Below are positions 25,952 through 34,116 of a stretch of DNA of 64,000 nucleotides, one piece after another. The stretch comes from Oscillospiraceae bacterium (lineage in GTDB: Bacteria > Bacillota > Clostridia > Oscillospirales > CAG-272): contig SVRT01000009.1 of assembly GCA_015064685.1 (NCBI GenBank), forward strand, positions 40,434-104,433, written 5' to 3'. The notes beneath the pieces were generated by a model. That model saw only the letters and a program-made list of their open reading frames with translations. It searched no databases and was not told the origin of the DNA. Within the stretch, counting starts at the first letter, position 1. Every line of letters starts with the position of its first letter. The position numbers were made by a program, and so were the translations under genes.

Positions 25952-27496
25952 TCATTCAATATCCTCGTCGATCGCGTTCATAAAGACGAATGGGACGTAT
26001 ATTCTTGAGGGGAATGTGCCCAGGCGGATCTCAAGCGTGATCTCGTATTTGCCCTGTGTGAGATTATGGGGGATAATTCCCGTTTTGAGATATTTCTCGT
26101 GGAAGGCTCTTTCCATTGTGAACATTGCTCTCTTGCCGCCCTTGACCTCCCAATCCTCCGGCACGTGCCAGATAAGCTCGTTCCAGTCTGTTCTCTGGAT
26201 GAGTCCCATCTTACCCATTACGCGAAGGTCGATGTCAAGAGGAGTATCCTCCTTGATATCAGCGGTGTCGAACAATGCCCAAACCTTGAAGAAGGGGCTC
26301 TCGCGACGGATACACATACGGTCTGCGTAGATGAGATCCTTGAAGGTCTTACGTACTATTCCGTTTTTATCCGTTCTTACCTCAAGCGCGGGGGCTTTGA
26401 GCTTTTCTCCGTCCTCTGTATAGATAAGCACAGAGCCGTTTTCGTCATAGCCTATGAACTTGCGGACGAACGTGGGCATAAGCTGAGAGACGCTCTTTGT
26501 AAGCTGAGTTATCGTCGTGGGTCTCCAGAGCATCTTGGTCACGTCAACCGAGCATGTCTTGATCTCGTCACCGATAGGATCGATCCACTTTTGGTCGATT
26601 CCCTTTGTTCCGTATGCTATTCCATAGAGCGCAGCAAGTGTTCCTGCGGTACAGTCAGCATCCTCTCCGCAGCCCGCGGTGATACAGATAGCCTTTGAGA
26701 AATCTCCACCACCGTAGTAATGACCGAGGAGCATAAGTCCGATATTTGCGGGCGCATCATAGCCGTAGTTTGTCATGGGGATCTCGGGGTCGTATTCCTG
26801 CCCTGCCATAGGAACCATTCCGAATGCCATACTCGGAAATGCCTGCATGAGCAGCTTTCTTGCCGCCTTCCAATCACTTGTTTTTGCCGGAAGCGACTGA
26901 ACGAATCTTACCGCCTTTGCTATATCGCAATCCTCGGGGATATAGGAAAGTCCGATATCTATCACCTTATCAATATCGCTTTCTACGAACGCCGCGCTTT
27001 GCATTGCCGCGCAGAATATCTCGGCATATACTCCCTCGCCTGCGTGGTCGACTATTGCATCCTCGTACGCGTACTTTGCCGCGATCTTGGGATGTCCGGG
27101 AGCAAGGCAAGCCCATATCTCACTTCTGATCCACGCGCCGTTCGAGCAAGAAAATGTATTTCTGTATGCGCCGGAAACTCCGGGAAGCATACCGCCGCGA
27201 AGGTTTCTCTTTCCCATTCCGTACTCTGACCAGTCGGGGGTAATATAAGATACCCAATAGTTTCCAAGAACCTCGGCATCTACTTTAATTCCGTACTCCT
27301 CTGCGGCGATGAGCCAGACAAGCTGAAGATCAAGGTCGTCGTTCGGAAGTGCGCCCTTTGAAAAATCGTGTACATAAAAATCAAGGTCGATAACTCCGCG
27401 CTTGCCCTCAAGAGGACCGCCGAGCGTTCCGCCTATGTTCTTTCCGAGCCAGCAGGCTCTTACCTTATCGAGATATGCGTTCATTGTTAATTTCAT
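25952..27496 (-). CDS. ADP-ribosylglycohydrolase-family protein
   Basis: This 514-residue protein has the DraG/ARH dimetal fold (PF03747). The first metal site is PNDDLDLQLVWL and the second GCGEDADCTAGTLAALYG. ARACWLGKNIGGTLGGPLEG is the expected N-terminal motif. The residues after about 330 form a C-terminal extension that the minimal family lacks. Classical members remove ADP-ribose from proteins. Long relatives inside carbohydrate clusters may act on other glycosides; the adjacent GH28-like gene and DMT transporter fit that reading, which is inference. GGAGG precedes ATG 27496. Confidence 0.88.
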   Translation of the reverse strand: MKLTMNAYLDKVRACWLGKNIGGTLGGPLEGKRGVIDLDFYVHDFSKGALPNDDLDLQLVWLIAAEEYGIKVDAEVLGNYWVSYITPDWSEYGMGKRNLRGGMLPGVSGAYRNTFSCSNGAWIRSEIWACLAPGHPKIAAKYAYEDAIVDHAGEGVYAEIFCAAMQSAAFVESDIDKVIDIGLSYIPEDCDIAKAVRFVQSLPAKTSDWKAARKLLMQAFPSMAFGMVPMAGQEYDPEIPMTNYGYDAPANIGLMLLGHYYGGGDFSKAICITAGCGEDADCTAGTLAALYGIAYGTKGIDQKWIDPIGDEIKTCSVDVTKMLWRPTTITQLTKSVSQLMPTFVRKFIGYDENGSVLIYTEDGEKLKAPALEVRTDKNGIVRKTFKDLIYADRMCIRRESPFFKVWALFDTADIKEDTPLDIDLRVMGKMGLIQRTDWNELIWHVPEDWEVKGGKRAMFTMERAFHEKYLKTGIIPHNLTQGKYEITLEIRLGTFPSRIYVPFVFMNAIDEDIE

Positions 27497-27605
27497 ATTT
27501 TTATTCCTCCGTTATTTAAGGATTTTTTCTTATTACTTTCATTATACAGTATTTTGAGTAACATTTCAATAGCAAAAATGTATTGAGAGTACTATTTTTG
27601 TACTT

Positions 27606-29114
27606 TTATTTCAAGGTTACAGGATTGCAATTTTCTATTTTGACGTTAAAGAGGTCGAGGTTGGTCTGTTTCTCTCCGTTGACGTAGAGTCCGTCGATGA
27701 CTATATTTTCAAACGGTCTGTTCGCATCACAGGAAACAAATTTTATCATCGGCTTTTGCTCGATACCGTCATCCAAATAGACGTTGATATTCTTATAAAG
27801 GATATCGCTGACACGTCCAAATTCATCGCACTCTACTCTGGTGACAACGTCAAGAGTTTTCTGACGGATAGGATATTTACGGTTGACTATTGAGATAAGA
27901 TTCGGGGGTGCTGTCTTTACGGGCGGATCGTATTTCTGATCTGCACTTTTTTGAAGCATCGGACACATACAGTCGTTTTGTATCTCGACGTTTATATCCT
28001 CAAAGGTTATACCGTGCATGAGGCAATCGCGTCCATTCTGTATATCTATAGCATTTCCTGAGCTACGGATAAGATCGCACTTTTTAAATGTGATATTTCT
28101 GTATTCGGGCGCATCGCTCTCGACTCCTATCTCACAGTTCATTCCCCAGCCGCACCACATTACACAATTTTCAACGTGGATATTTTCTATTGGATGGGGA
28201 TAATTGTATATCGCTTTTATCGTAATGGTATCATCGAAGGAACGGATAAAGCAGTTTTTGATATTTACGTTGCTTGTATTCGTGATGTCGATTCCGTCGG
28301 TATTGTATCTCCAATGTCCGACCAATTTTACATTATCGATATTCACACTGTCGCAATCAAAAAGTGCGAGTATCCACGTACATGAATTTGTAAGAATGAT
28401 ATCTTCAATAGAAACGTTTTTGCAGTTATAAAGTCGGAGAGTGCCCTTTGCATAAGGCTCGTAGCAATTCTCTACTACCCTCTCCTCTGTTGTGTTATCG
28501 ATAGTTCCGCCACCGTAAATTCTTATATTCTCCGCCCCCTCGGAATAAAGTGAGCCGAAAACAACTGCGTTTTTATCTATATAAACGCTGTCATTGTCAC
28601 GGAGAGTTACCGTTCCGGGAAAATGTATTCCTTCACCGAAATAATAGGTCGCGTTTTCGGCATCGTAAGTCTTAGGCGCTTCATAGAAGATATGGAGCGC
28701 GTGGTGCGCTCCTGCGCTTTCAAGGACATATCCCTTATGCTCGGTGAGCGTGAATTCTGCAACATCTCCGTCCATTTTAACCTTTACGCCCTTTGATGCG
28801 GGACGGATAACGGGATTATTAAATCCCCTTTTATACTTGACGCGGAGAGTGACCGCCTCGTTTGAGTATATCGAGATAAAAGCTGCGCTCTCACTCTGCG
28901 CAAAATCTCTCTGATGTCCCGGCCAAGGCGTATTGAAAGGCATAGCCGAAACTCGACAATCGCGAGTCCTGTACTCCTTACCATTGATCTCGACGGTATA
29001 ATCATCGTTATAGAGCTTGAAATTTATAAGCTCGTTGTCGGTGCGAAACTCCTCGCCCGCGAATGCGACGAGAAGCTCATCGCGATACGTGTTTTTCACC
29101 TGTGATACATTCAT
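27606..29114 (-). CDS. GH28-like right-handed beta-helix protein
   Basis: This 502-residue protein is probably a parallel beta-helix. An N-terminal beta domain (about 1-150) is followed by GAENIRIYGGGTIDN and successive coil repeats: NCKNVSIEDIILTNSCTW, CDSVNIDNVKLVGHWRYN, NTDGIDITNTSNVNIKNC. It keeps the GH28 motif NTDG(I)D, and SFDDTITIK replaces the usual GDDCIAIK. The usual G-H-G and RIK motifs are not evident, so polygalacturonase activity is uncertain. No signal peptide. It lies between the ADP-ribosylglycohydrolase and a DMT transporter (13-base gap to the latter), so it is probably one operon. Confidence 0.82.
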   Translation of the reverse strand: MNVSQVKNTYRDELLVAFAGEEFRTDNELINFKLYNDDYTVEINGKEYRTRDCRVSAMPFNTPWPGHQRDFAQSESAAFISIYSNEAVTLRVKYKRGFNNPVIRPASKGVKVKMDGDVAEFTLTEHKGYVLESAGAHHALHIFYEAPKTYDAENATYYFGEGIHFPGTVTLRDNDSVYIDKNAVVFGSLYSEGAENIRIYGGGTIDNTTEERVVENCYEPYAKGTLRLYNCKNVSIEDIILTNSCTWILALFDCDSVNIDNVKLVGHWRYNTDGIDITNTSNVNIKNCFIRSFDDTITIKAIYNYPHPIENIHVENCVMWCGWGMNCEIGVESDAPEYRNITFKKCDLIRSSGNAIDIQNGRDCLMHGITFEDINVEIQNDCMCPMLQKSADQKYDPPVKTAPPNLISIVNRKYPIRQKTLDVVTRVECDEFGRVSDILYKNINVYLDDGIEQKPMIKFVSCDANRPFENIVIDGLYVNGEKQTNLDLFNVKIENCNPVTLK

Positions 29115-29127
29115 TGTTTTTCTCCTT

Positions 29128-29982
29128 TTATAATAAACAGATCAATATCAGCGAGCAAAATCCGCCAACCAGGCCCACAAGCTGTGTTTTGGTCAGTTTT
29201 TCCTTAAAAAAGAATACCGAGACGATCGACGATATCACTATCGCACCGCCGTTCACCAACGGGAAGAAGATCTGGCTTGGCAATATTCCCGAAAGCTTGA
29301 GATTCAAAAAATTCATTAAAAAGGTGCAAAGTCCGCAAACAACCGCAAAAATATACTGCCTTTTGCCAAATATACGCTCTTTTTTTATTCCACCCGAAAG
29401 TATGGCGGAAAATGCGAACGAAAATACAAACGCAGATGCCAAAAACAAAAATATTTCGTCCTTATATTGCGAGGTCTGGTGCACCTTTTGCAAAATGCCT
29501 ATAATGCCCTGCAAAAGGAACGTAACGATGCATATAATTCCCCAGCCCTTCTTTATTTCGGTATTGCCCGACCGACCGAGGGATATGTAAATAAAACCAA
29601 GGAGCATTACCGTGGCTATTGCTTTTCCCACGCTGAAGGATTCATTGAAAAAGAGCGCTCCCGATAAAGCAGATATTATCATAGAGGACGAGGTTATAAA
29701 CACCGTTATATGCATAGGTCCCTTTGACAATGCTGTAAGCTTTGAATAATTAGAAAGCGAGGTTACAAGTCCAAATACAAGTCCGATGACGAGGGTAAAC
29801 CAAGAAAATTTGCCAACGATAATCGCAAGTGCTGCAAAGAGTAAAATGCAAACCGTATACATCGCCGCGTTAAAGAAAAATCTATCCTCTCGGGTCTTTA
29901 GTGTCCGCTTTCCTTCCGTATTGAAAAGCGAATTTTGCAACACCATTGAAAGCATTGATATTGCCACCAACAAATACTCCAT
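29128..29982 (-). CDS. DMT/EamA-family transporter
   Basis: This 284-residue membrane protein has about ten hydrophobic segments in two repeated halves, as in drug/metabolite transporters of the EamA type. ALSKGPMHITVFITSSSMI and LNLKLSGILPSQIFFPLV are equivalent positions of the two halves. I chose ATG 29982 because GGGAG precedes it; an upstream extension has no ribosome site. It is first in the operon with the GH28-like and ADP-ribosylglycohydrolase genes and divergent from an AraC regulator. The substrate is probably a sugar or degradation product, by inference. Confidence 0.88.
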   Translation of the reverse strand: MEYLLVAISMLSMVLQNSLFNTEGKRTLKTREDRFFFNAAMYTVCILLFAALAIIVGKFSWFTLVIGLVFGLVTSLSNYSKLTALSKGPMHITVFITSSSMIISALSGALFFNESFSVGKAIATVMLLGFIYISLGRSGNTEIKKGWGIICIVTFLLQGIIGILQKVHQTSQYKDEIFLFLASAFVFSFAFSAILSGGIKKERIFGKRQYIFAVVCGLCTFLMNFLNLKLSGILPSQIFFPLVNGGAIVISSIVSVFFFKEKLTKTQLVGLVGGFCSLILICLL

Positions 29983-30098
29983 TTTTATCTCCCTTGAAAT
30001 TACACTCTCTTTTAAGTTGATTTTAGCACACCTTACGCCGTGTGTCAATTCTCAAATTGTACTCGATGTATCTTTTTTATACATTTTTCGTTTTTTGC

Positions 30099-30127
30099 TT
30101 GTATTACGATGCTTTATCTGTTATAAT
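30099..30127 (+). promoter_or_regulatory. Promoter of the second AraC gene
   Basis: TTGTAT (30099-30104) and TATAAT (30122-30127) are 17 bases apart. Confidence 0.7.
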
Positions 30128-30158
30128 CAAAATATCATTGGGAAAGGGGGCTATTCAA

Positions 30159-31013
30159 ATGAGAAAATTTGACATTTACGACGGAAAAAGCGTTGCTGTC
30201 GAGCGTCAGGAGCGATATCGAGGCAAGGACGAGCGCGAGCACACCCACGAGTTCGTTGAGCTCGTTTATACGACGAAGGGCAATTTTACACATTACATAA
30301 ACGGTAAATCTTACGCCGTTTCGCGTGGAGATCTCCTCTTTATCAACTACGGCGAGGTTCACAGCTTCACCGTTGAGAGCGAAGAGGCTGAATTCTATAA
30401 TTTCTCTGTAAAGCCCGAATTCGTAAGCGAGAATATCATTGACAGCGAATCGATAAACGATATTTTCCTTATTTTCCTGCCCGAGGGTACGGAGGAGCTC
30501 AATTCCCGTCACACCTCCTGCGCACATTTCATTGGGGAAGAGAGAGTTGAGATAGAGCGACTTGCCGAGAAGATGTGCCGCGAGCTTGAAAGTGAGGCTC
30601 GTACCTGCCGCTCGTTTATTCTCAATGCATATATGAGGCTTATTTTCGCAAAGCTCATTCGCGCGCTTCTCGAAGACGTCGGAGACGAGCGTCCCAATCT
30701 TCTGACCGACGAGGTATTGCGCTATATCGATGCGAATTTCACCTCTCCCGTGACCGCTACCTCTCTTGCCGAGCATTGCTTTTACAATCCCGCGTATCTC
30801 GGCAGAGTATTCAAGACGGTTTACGGCAAGGGACTAAAGGAATATTTGCGCGAAAAGAGACTCTCGCTCGCTATGGAGCTTTTAGATTCCACTTCCCTTT
30901 CGATTGACGAAATATGTTCGCGAGTAGGATATACAAGCAAGGCACTTTTTTATAAAAATTTCAAGGAGCTTTACGGTAAGGCTCCCGGAGAATTCAGAAA
31001 AGATAACAGCTAA
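30159..31013 (+). CDS. AraC-family transcriptional regulator
   Basis: This 284-residue protein has an N-terminal cupin domain (EHTHEFVELVYTTKGNFTHY, RGDLLFINYGEVHSF) and a C-terminal AraC DNA-binding domain (VTATSLAEHCFYNPAYLGR, FKTVYGKGLKEYL, SIDEICSRVGYTSKALFYK, ending PGEFRKDNS). Start ATG 30159 has AAAGGGGG upstream. It is divergent from the DMT operon and 17 bases ahead of an SGNH hydrolase gene. Pieces of its 3' end recur at 31779-31802 and 32523-32622, showing that this gene took part in a local tandem duplication. Confidence 0.94.
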   Translation: MRKFDIYDGKSVAVERQERYRGKDEREHTHEFVELVYTTKGNFTHYINGKSYAVSRGDLLFINYGEVHSFTVESEEAEFYNFSVKPEFVSENIIDSESINDIFLIFLPEGTEELNSRHTSCAHFIGEERVEIERLAEKMCRELESEARTCRSFILNAYMRLIFAKLIRALLEDVGDERPNLLTDEVLRYIDANFTSPVTATSLAEHCFYNPAYLGRVFKTVYGKGLKEYLREKRLSLAMELLDSTSLSIDEICSRVGYTSKALFYKNFKELYGKAPGEFRKDNS

Positions 31014-31030
31014 CACAGGAGGATACACCA

Positions 31031-31711
31031 ATGAAAGATTTTTCAGCTATAAACACGGTTCCAAGAGAAAACCAGACGGCAAGTCCGGTTTACTTTCTTG
31101 AAGAAAGCAATGGACGTCCCAGAGTCGCGTTTATAGGAAATTCAACAACTCTGCACAATCCCAAGCCCGATATCGGTTGGTACGGAAGCTGGGGCATGGC
31201 GGCTTCCTGCAAGGAAAACGATTATCTCCACATAATCATGTCGAAGATCCGTGAAAAATATCCTAAGGCTTCCTACTGCATCATAAGCGGTGCGCGTTGG
31301 GAAAGAAATTACAGGAATATTGACCTTGAGGAGAACTTTCACGAGGCAAAGGAATTTGAGCCTGATATAATCATAACCGCTATATCCGGAAACATCAAAA
31401 ATGATGAGTTTGAGCACGATGCCTTCAAGACCGAAATGAAAAAGCTCCACGACTACCTTGTAAACGGCAGAGATGGCGTAAAGATTTATCAGTGTACTAC
31501 ATTCTACCGCAATGAATTAAAGATAAAAGGCATCAAGGAATATTGCGAGGAGAACGGCGTAAGATTCGTTGACATCAGCGACATTCAGGATGACAAGTCA
31601 AACTGCGCCTTCGATAAATTCGAGCACAGCGGTGTCGGCGGTCATCCGGGTGATAAGGGCATGAGAATTATGGCAGAAAGATTCCTTGCCGAGATCGAAA
31701 AGGATATTTAA
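31031..31711 (+). CDS. SGNH/GDSL-like hydrolase, copy 1
   Basis: This 226-residue protein looks like an SGNH hydrolase with a degenerate active site. Block I is AFIGNSTTL (GNS instead of GDS, Ser38) and the C-terminal block is GVGGHPGDKGM, where the His is kept but the Asp normally three residues before it is Val. It has no signal peptide. AGGAGG precedes the ATG. It is co-directional with the upstream AraC gene and highly similar to the next gene. The substrate is unknown; SGNH proteins often deacylate carbohydrates or act as GDSL esterases. Confidence 0.85.
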   Translation: MKDFSAINTVPRENQTASPVYFLEESNGRPRVAFIGNSTTLHNPKPDIGWYGSWGMAASCKENDYLHIIMSKIREKYPKASYCIISGARWERNYRNIDLEENFHEAKEFEPDIIITAISGNIKNDEFEHDAFKTEMKKLHDYLVNGRDGVKIYQCTTFYRNELKIKGIKEYCEENGVRFVDISDIQDDKSNCAFDKFEHSGVGGHPGDKGMRIMAERFLAEIEKDI

Positions 31712-31714
31712 AAG

Positions 31715-31728
31715 TTAAGTTTACTTAA
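31715..31728. repeat. TTAAG-TTTA-CTTAA palindrome
   Basis: A perfect 5-base inverted repeat around TTTA, three bases after the stop codon of SGNH copy 1. It is one of a recurring family in this window (see findings). Confidence 0.6.
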
Positions 31729-31778
31729 TTTAGTGCGCGATTTAAATTATAAAATTTGAAGCTACGGCTTCTCTTTCC

Positions 31779-31802
31779 GAATTCAGAAAAGATAACGGTT
31801 GA
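31779..31802 (+). pseudogene. Remnant of araC 3' end between the SGNH copies
   Basis: GAATTCAGAAAAGATAACGG followed by TTGA encodes EFRKDNG and a stop, matching the C-terminal EFRKDNS of the intact AraC gene at 30159-31013. It sits in front of the second SGNH copy exactly as the AraC end does before the first. Confidence 0.7.
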
Positions 31803-31824
31803 TATTTTTAAGGAGGCTACACAA

Positions 31825-32505
31825 ATGACAGATCACGAGGCTCAAAATACGGTTCCAAGTAAAAACCAAAACGCAAAGACCGTTTATTTTGATGAAAAGC
31901 ATAGCGGCAGACCAAGAATTGCGTTTATAGGAAATTCAATAACTCTGCACAATCCAAAGGCTGAAATAGGCTGGTACGGTAGCTGGGGCATGGCGGCTTC
32001 GTGTGAGGAAAACGATTATCTGCACATCGTTATGAGCAAAATAAGAGAAAAATATCCCGAGGCATCATACTGCATTTTAAGCGGCGCTCTTTGGGAAAGA
32101 AATTATAAGACCATTGACCTTGAAAAAAGCTACCGCGAAGCAAAGGATTTCCAGCCCGATATTATCATCACGGCTATTGCTGAGAATATTCCGAAGGATC
32201 AATTCGAAATCCCCGCATTCAAGGCAGCAATGAAAAAACTTCACGACTATATTGTGGACGGTCGCGAGAACGTAAAGATTTATCAGCGCTCCTCATTCTT
32301 CCGCAATGAATTAAAGATACAGGGTATCAAGGAATATTGCGAGGAAAACGGTGTAAAATACATTTACATCAGTGACATACCCGAGGACAAGTCAAATTGC
32401 GCCTACGATAAATTCGAGCATAGTGGCGTTGGCAGTCATCCCGGTGACAAGGGTATGAGAATTATGGCAGAAAGATTTCTCTCGGAGATCGAAAAGGACC
32501 TTTAA
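31825..32505 (+). CDS. SGNH/GDSL-like hydrolase, copy 2
   Basis: This 226-residue tandem paralogue of the preceding gene has the same length, AFIGNSITLHNP as block I and GVGSHPGDKGM at the C-terminus. Both copies share the missing Asp of the DxxH pair. The ATG at 31825 has AAGGAGG upstream; longer in-frame starts read into the AraC remnant. The two proteins are nearly collinear (WYGSWGMAASC, NDYLHI, SKIREKYP identical). Retention of intact reading frames in both implies both are used. Confidence 0.85.
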   Translation: MTDHEAQNTVPSKNQNAKTVYFDEKHSGRPRIAFIGNSITLHNPKAEIGWYGSWGMAASCEENDYLHIVMSKIREKYPEASYCILSGALWERNYKTIDLEKSYREAKDFQPDIIITAIAENIPKDQFEIPAFKAAMKKLHDYIVDGRENVKIYQRSSFFRNELKIQGIKEYCEENGVKYIYISDIPEDKSNCAYDKFEHSGVGSHPGDKGMRIMAERFLSEIEKDL

Positions 32506-32522
32506 TGTCCGTAATACTACAC

Positions 32523-32622
32523 AAACGAAACATGATCGCGCGTGGGATATGCGAGCAAGGCACTTTTTTACAAAAACTTCAAGGAGCTTTACGGTAAGGC
32601 TCCGGGAGAATTCAGAAAATAA
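32523..32622 (+). pseudogene. Broken copy of the araC 3' end after SGNH copy 2
   Basis: Read in frame it gives SRVGYASKALFYKNFKELYG then KAPGEFRK and a stop, nearly identical to the end of the AraC gene (SRVGYTSKALFYKNF). An in-frame TGA stands where Cys of ICSRVG should be. It is a duplication scar with no start or ribosome site. Confidence 0.85.
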
Positions 32623-32655
32623 AAAAAGCACAGATCGCAAATCTGTGCTTTTTTA
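32622..32655. terminator. Bidirectional terminator
   Basis: AGCACAGAT pairs with ATCTGTGCT, flanked by A and T runs, between the duplicated locus and a convergent gene. Confidence 0.9.
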
Positions 32656-32663
32656 TATACGTA

Positions 32664-33236
32664 TTACAGCTGCTCGGTATGCGTTGACTCCTCATACGAC
32701 TCGGAATGTTCCGCTGTTTTGTTGTCTGAAGCCTGCGTCTCCGCTCCGTGCTTGAAGATAAGCGACATAAACAGGAAGAACAGTCCCGTAGAAAGCGAGA
32801 TCGAGGTCTCTGCCTCAAAGCCCGTTGTATTCGGATATATCAGCAAACCGATCCCCAAAATTATACCCGAAGCAACGGAAACAGCGAGAGAGGTTATGAT
32901 AGATATCAAGCCCAAATTAAAGCATTTCTTTGATCCGTCAAACGTGAACGGTGTTTTTGCTTCAAGAACAAGTCCAAAATACTTTTCGGCGAAAAACGCG
33001 CAGATAGCCTCTCCTGTGCATGCAATAACTCCGACTAAGGAAGCAAAAAGTGTTGACGGAAGGTCCAGTCCTTCCTCAGTAAGCATCTCTGCGGGGATTA
33101 TGCCCCCAAGGAAAGGCAGGGTCGCCAATGAGATAAGGCATCCAACTCCACCAACAATACAAAGAATAAAAACAACCTTGGCAACGATCTTCGCTACCTT
33201 GAATACAGTTAAAATGATTGATAACGTTTTGCTCAT
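32664..33236 (-). CDS. Putative integral membrane protein (190 aa)
   Basis: I do not recognise the family with certainty; the layout resembles DUF2975-type proteins. Four hydrophobic segments are seen at about residues 14-45 (VVFILCIVGGVGCLISLA), 68-90, 110-135 and 138-160, followed by a hydrophilic His/Ser/Glu-rich tail. I chose ATG 33236 because AAGGAAGG is upstream; a longer start has no ribosome site. It is convergent to the SGNH genes. Confidence 0.78.
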   Translation of the reverse strand: MSKTLSIILTVFKVAKIVAKVVFILCIVGGVGCLISLATLPFLGGIIPAEMLTEEGLDLPSTLFASLVGVIACTGEAICAFFAEKYFGLVLEAKTPFTFDGSKKCFNLGLISIITSLAVSVASGIILGIGLLIYPNTTGFEAETSISLSTGLFFLFMSLIFKHGAETQASDNKTAEHSESYEESTHTEQL

Positions 33237-33323
33237 AATAATTGTCCTTCCTTTCGAGCGTCCTATTACCTCAATTATATACCTCAAAAAAGAAGTTGTC
33301 AAGTTTTTTATTGTTTTTGTTTA

Positions 33324-33337
33324 TTAAGTTTGCTTAA
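33324..33337. repeat. TTAAG-TTTG-CTTAA palindrome
   Basis: Perfect inverted 5-base arms in the divergent gap between the membrane protein and the amidase gene. It belongs to the recurring palindrome family. Confidence 0.55.
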
Positions 33338-33408
33338 CTTTAACGTCTGTGAGTGCCTCGGAATATACTATTAGGGTAATAATTATCGAATAATCAAGGA
33401 GGTATTTT

Positions 33409-33990
33409 ATGTTAGTCTACAAGGAATACAACCGCGCGAGGGCTGTCGAATATGCAAGGCGGTGGGCTCTCTCGCGCAATCCCCTTTTTACAAATTTTGC
33501 GGGACGCGGAGGAGACTGCACAAGCTTTGTCTCACAATGCATTTATGCAGGTAGCTGTCAGATGAATTTCACTCCGGATTTCGGTTGGTACTACATAAAC
33601 GAAAACGACCGAGCACCCGCGTGGAGCTCCGTAGAGTATTTTTACGACTTTATGACGGGCAGACGCGACTTTATGCAAATGAACGGCGGCATCGGTCCTT
33701 ATGGAATTGAGGTAGACTCAACGGGAGCGATCGAAGGTGACGTGGTACAGCTTGCAGACGAAACCGGAGACTTTTACCATACCCTGATCATCTCGGGTTT
33801 TTCCGAGGGGCAGACCCTCGTTTGCGCTCACACGAACGATGCACTTGATAAACCGCTCTCAACTTACAATTTCTCTTCTCTGCGCTACATCCACATTGAA
33901 GGAGTGAGACTTGAGGTAATGGACGACAATTGCTTCTCCGATCTCCTTGAGGGAATTTCTCTGTCCATTCGTGATGAGATAAATCAATGA
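33409..33990 (+). CDS. Amidase-domain protein (PF12671-like)
   Basis: This 193-residue protein matches the putative amidase domain found in Clostridia: YNRARAVEYARRWALSRNP then FAGRGGDCTSFVSQCIYAG, with Cys37 as the probable nucleophile, and YHTLIISGF as the probable His region. The fold is papain/NlpC-like. No signal peptide is present, and it is the domain alone. AAGGAGG lies before the ATG. Targets may be peptidoglycan or small peptides; this is not resolved. Confidence 0.87.
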   Translation: MLVYKEYNRARAVEYARRWALSRNPLFTNFAGRGGDCTSFVSQCIYAGSCQMNFTPDFGWYYINENDRAPAWSSVEYFYDFMTGRRDFMQMNGGIGPYGIEVDSTGAIEGDVVQLADETGDFYHTLIISGFSEGQTLVCAHTNDALDKPLSTYNFSSLRYIHIEGVRLEVMDDNCFSDLLEGISLSIRDEINQ

Positions 33991-34019
33991 CTTAATTATT
34001 ATTAATTGCTCAGCAATTA

Positions 34020-34048
34020 TTGACAAAAAAACATTACCGTGATATAAT
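34020..34048 (+). promoter_or_regulatory. Promoter of the AI-2E transporter gene
   Basis: TTGACA (34020-34025) and TATAAT (34043-34048) with a 17-base spacer. Confidence 0.85.
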
Positions 34049-34116
34049 GTAGAATGATATAGAGTTTTTACTTATTCGGTAGTATCACATTTTGAACCGA
34101 ATGCGGAGGATAAAAA

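Noticed and set aside
27606..29114. Confident polygalacturonase assignment
   Set aside because: The NTDG motif is kept but the GDD and G-H-G catalytic motifs are altered or absent, so only a fold-level call is justified.
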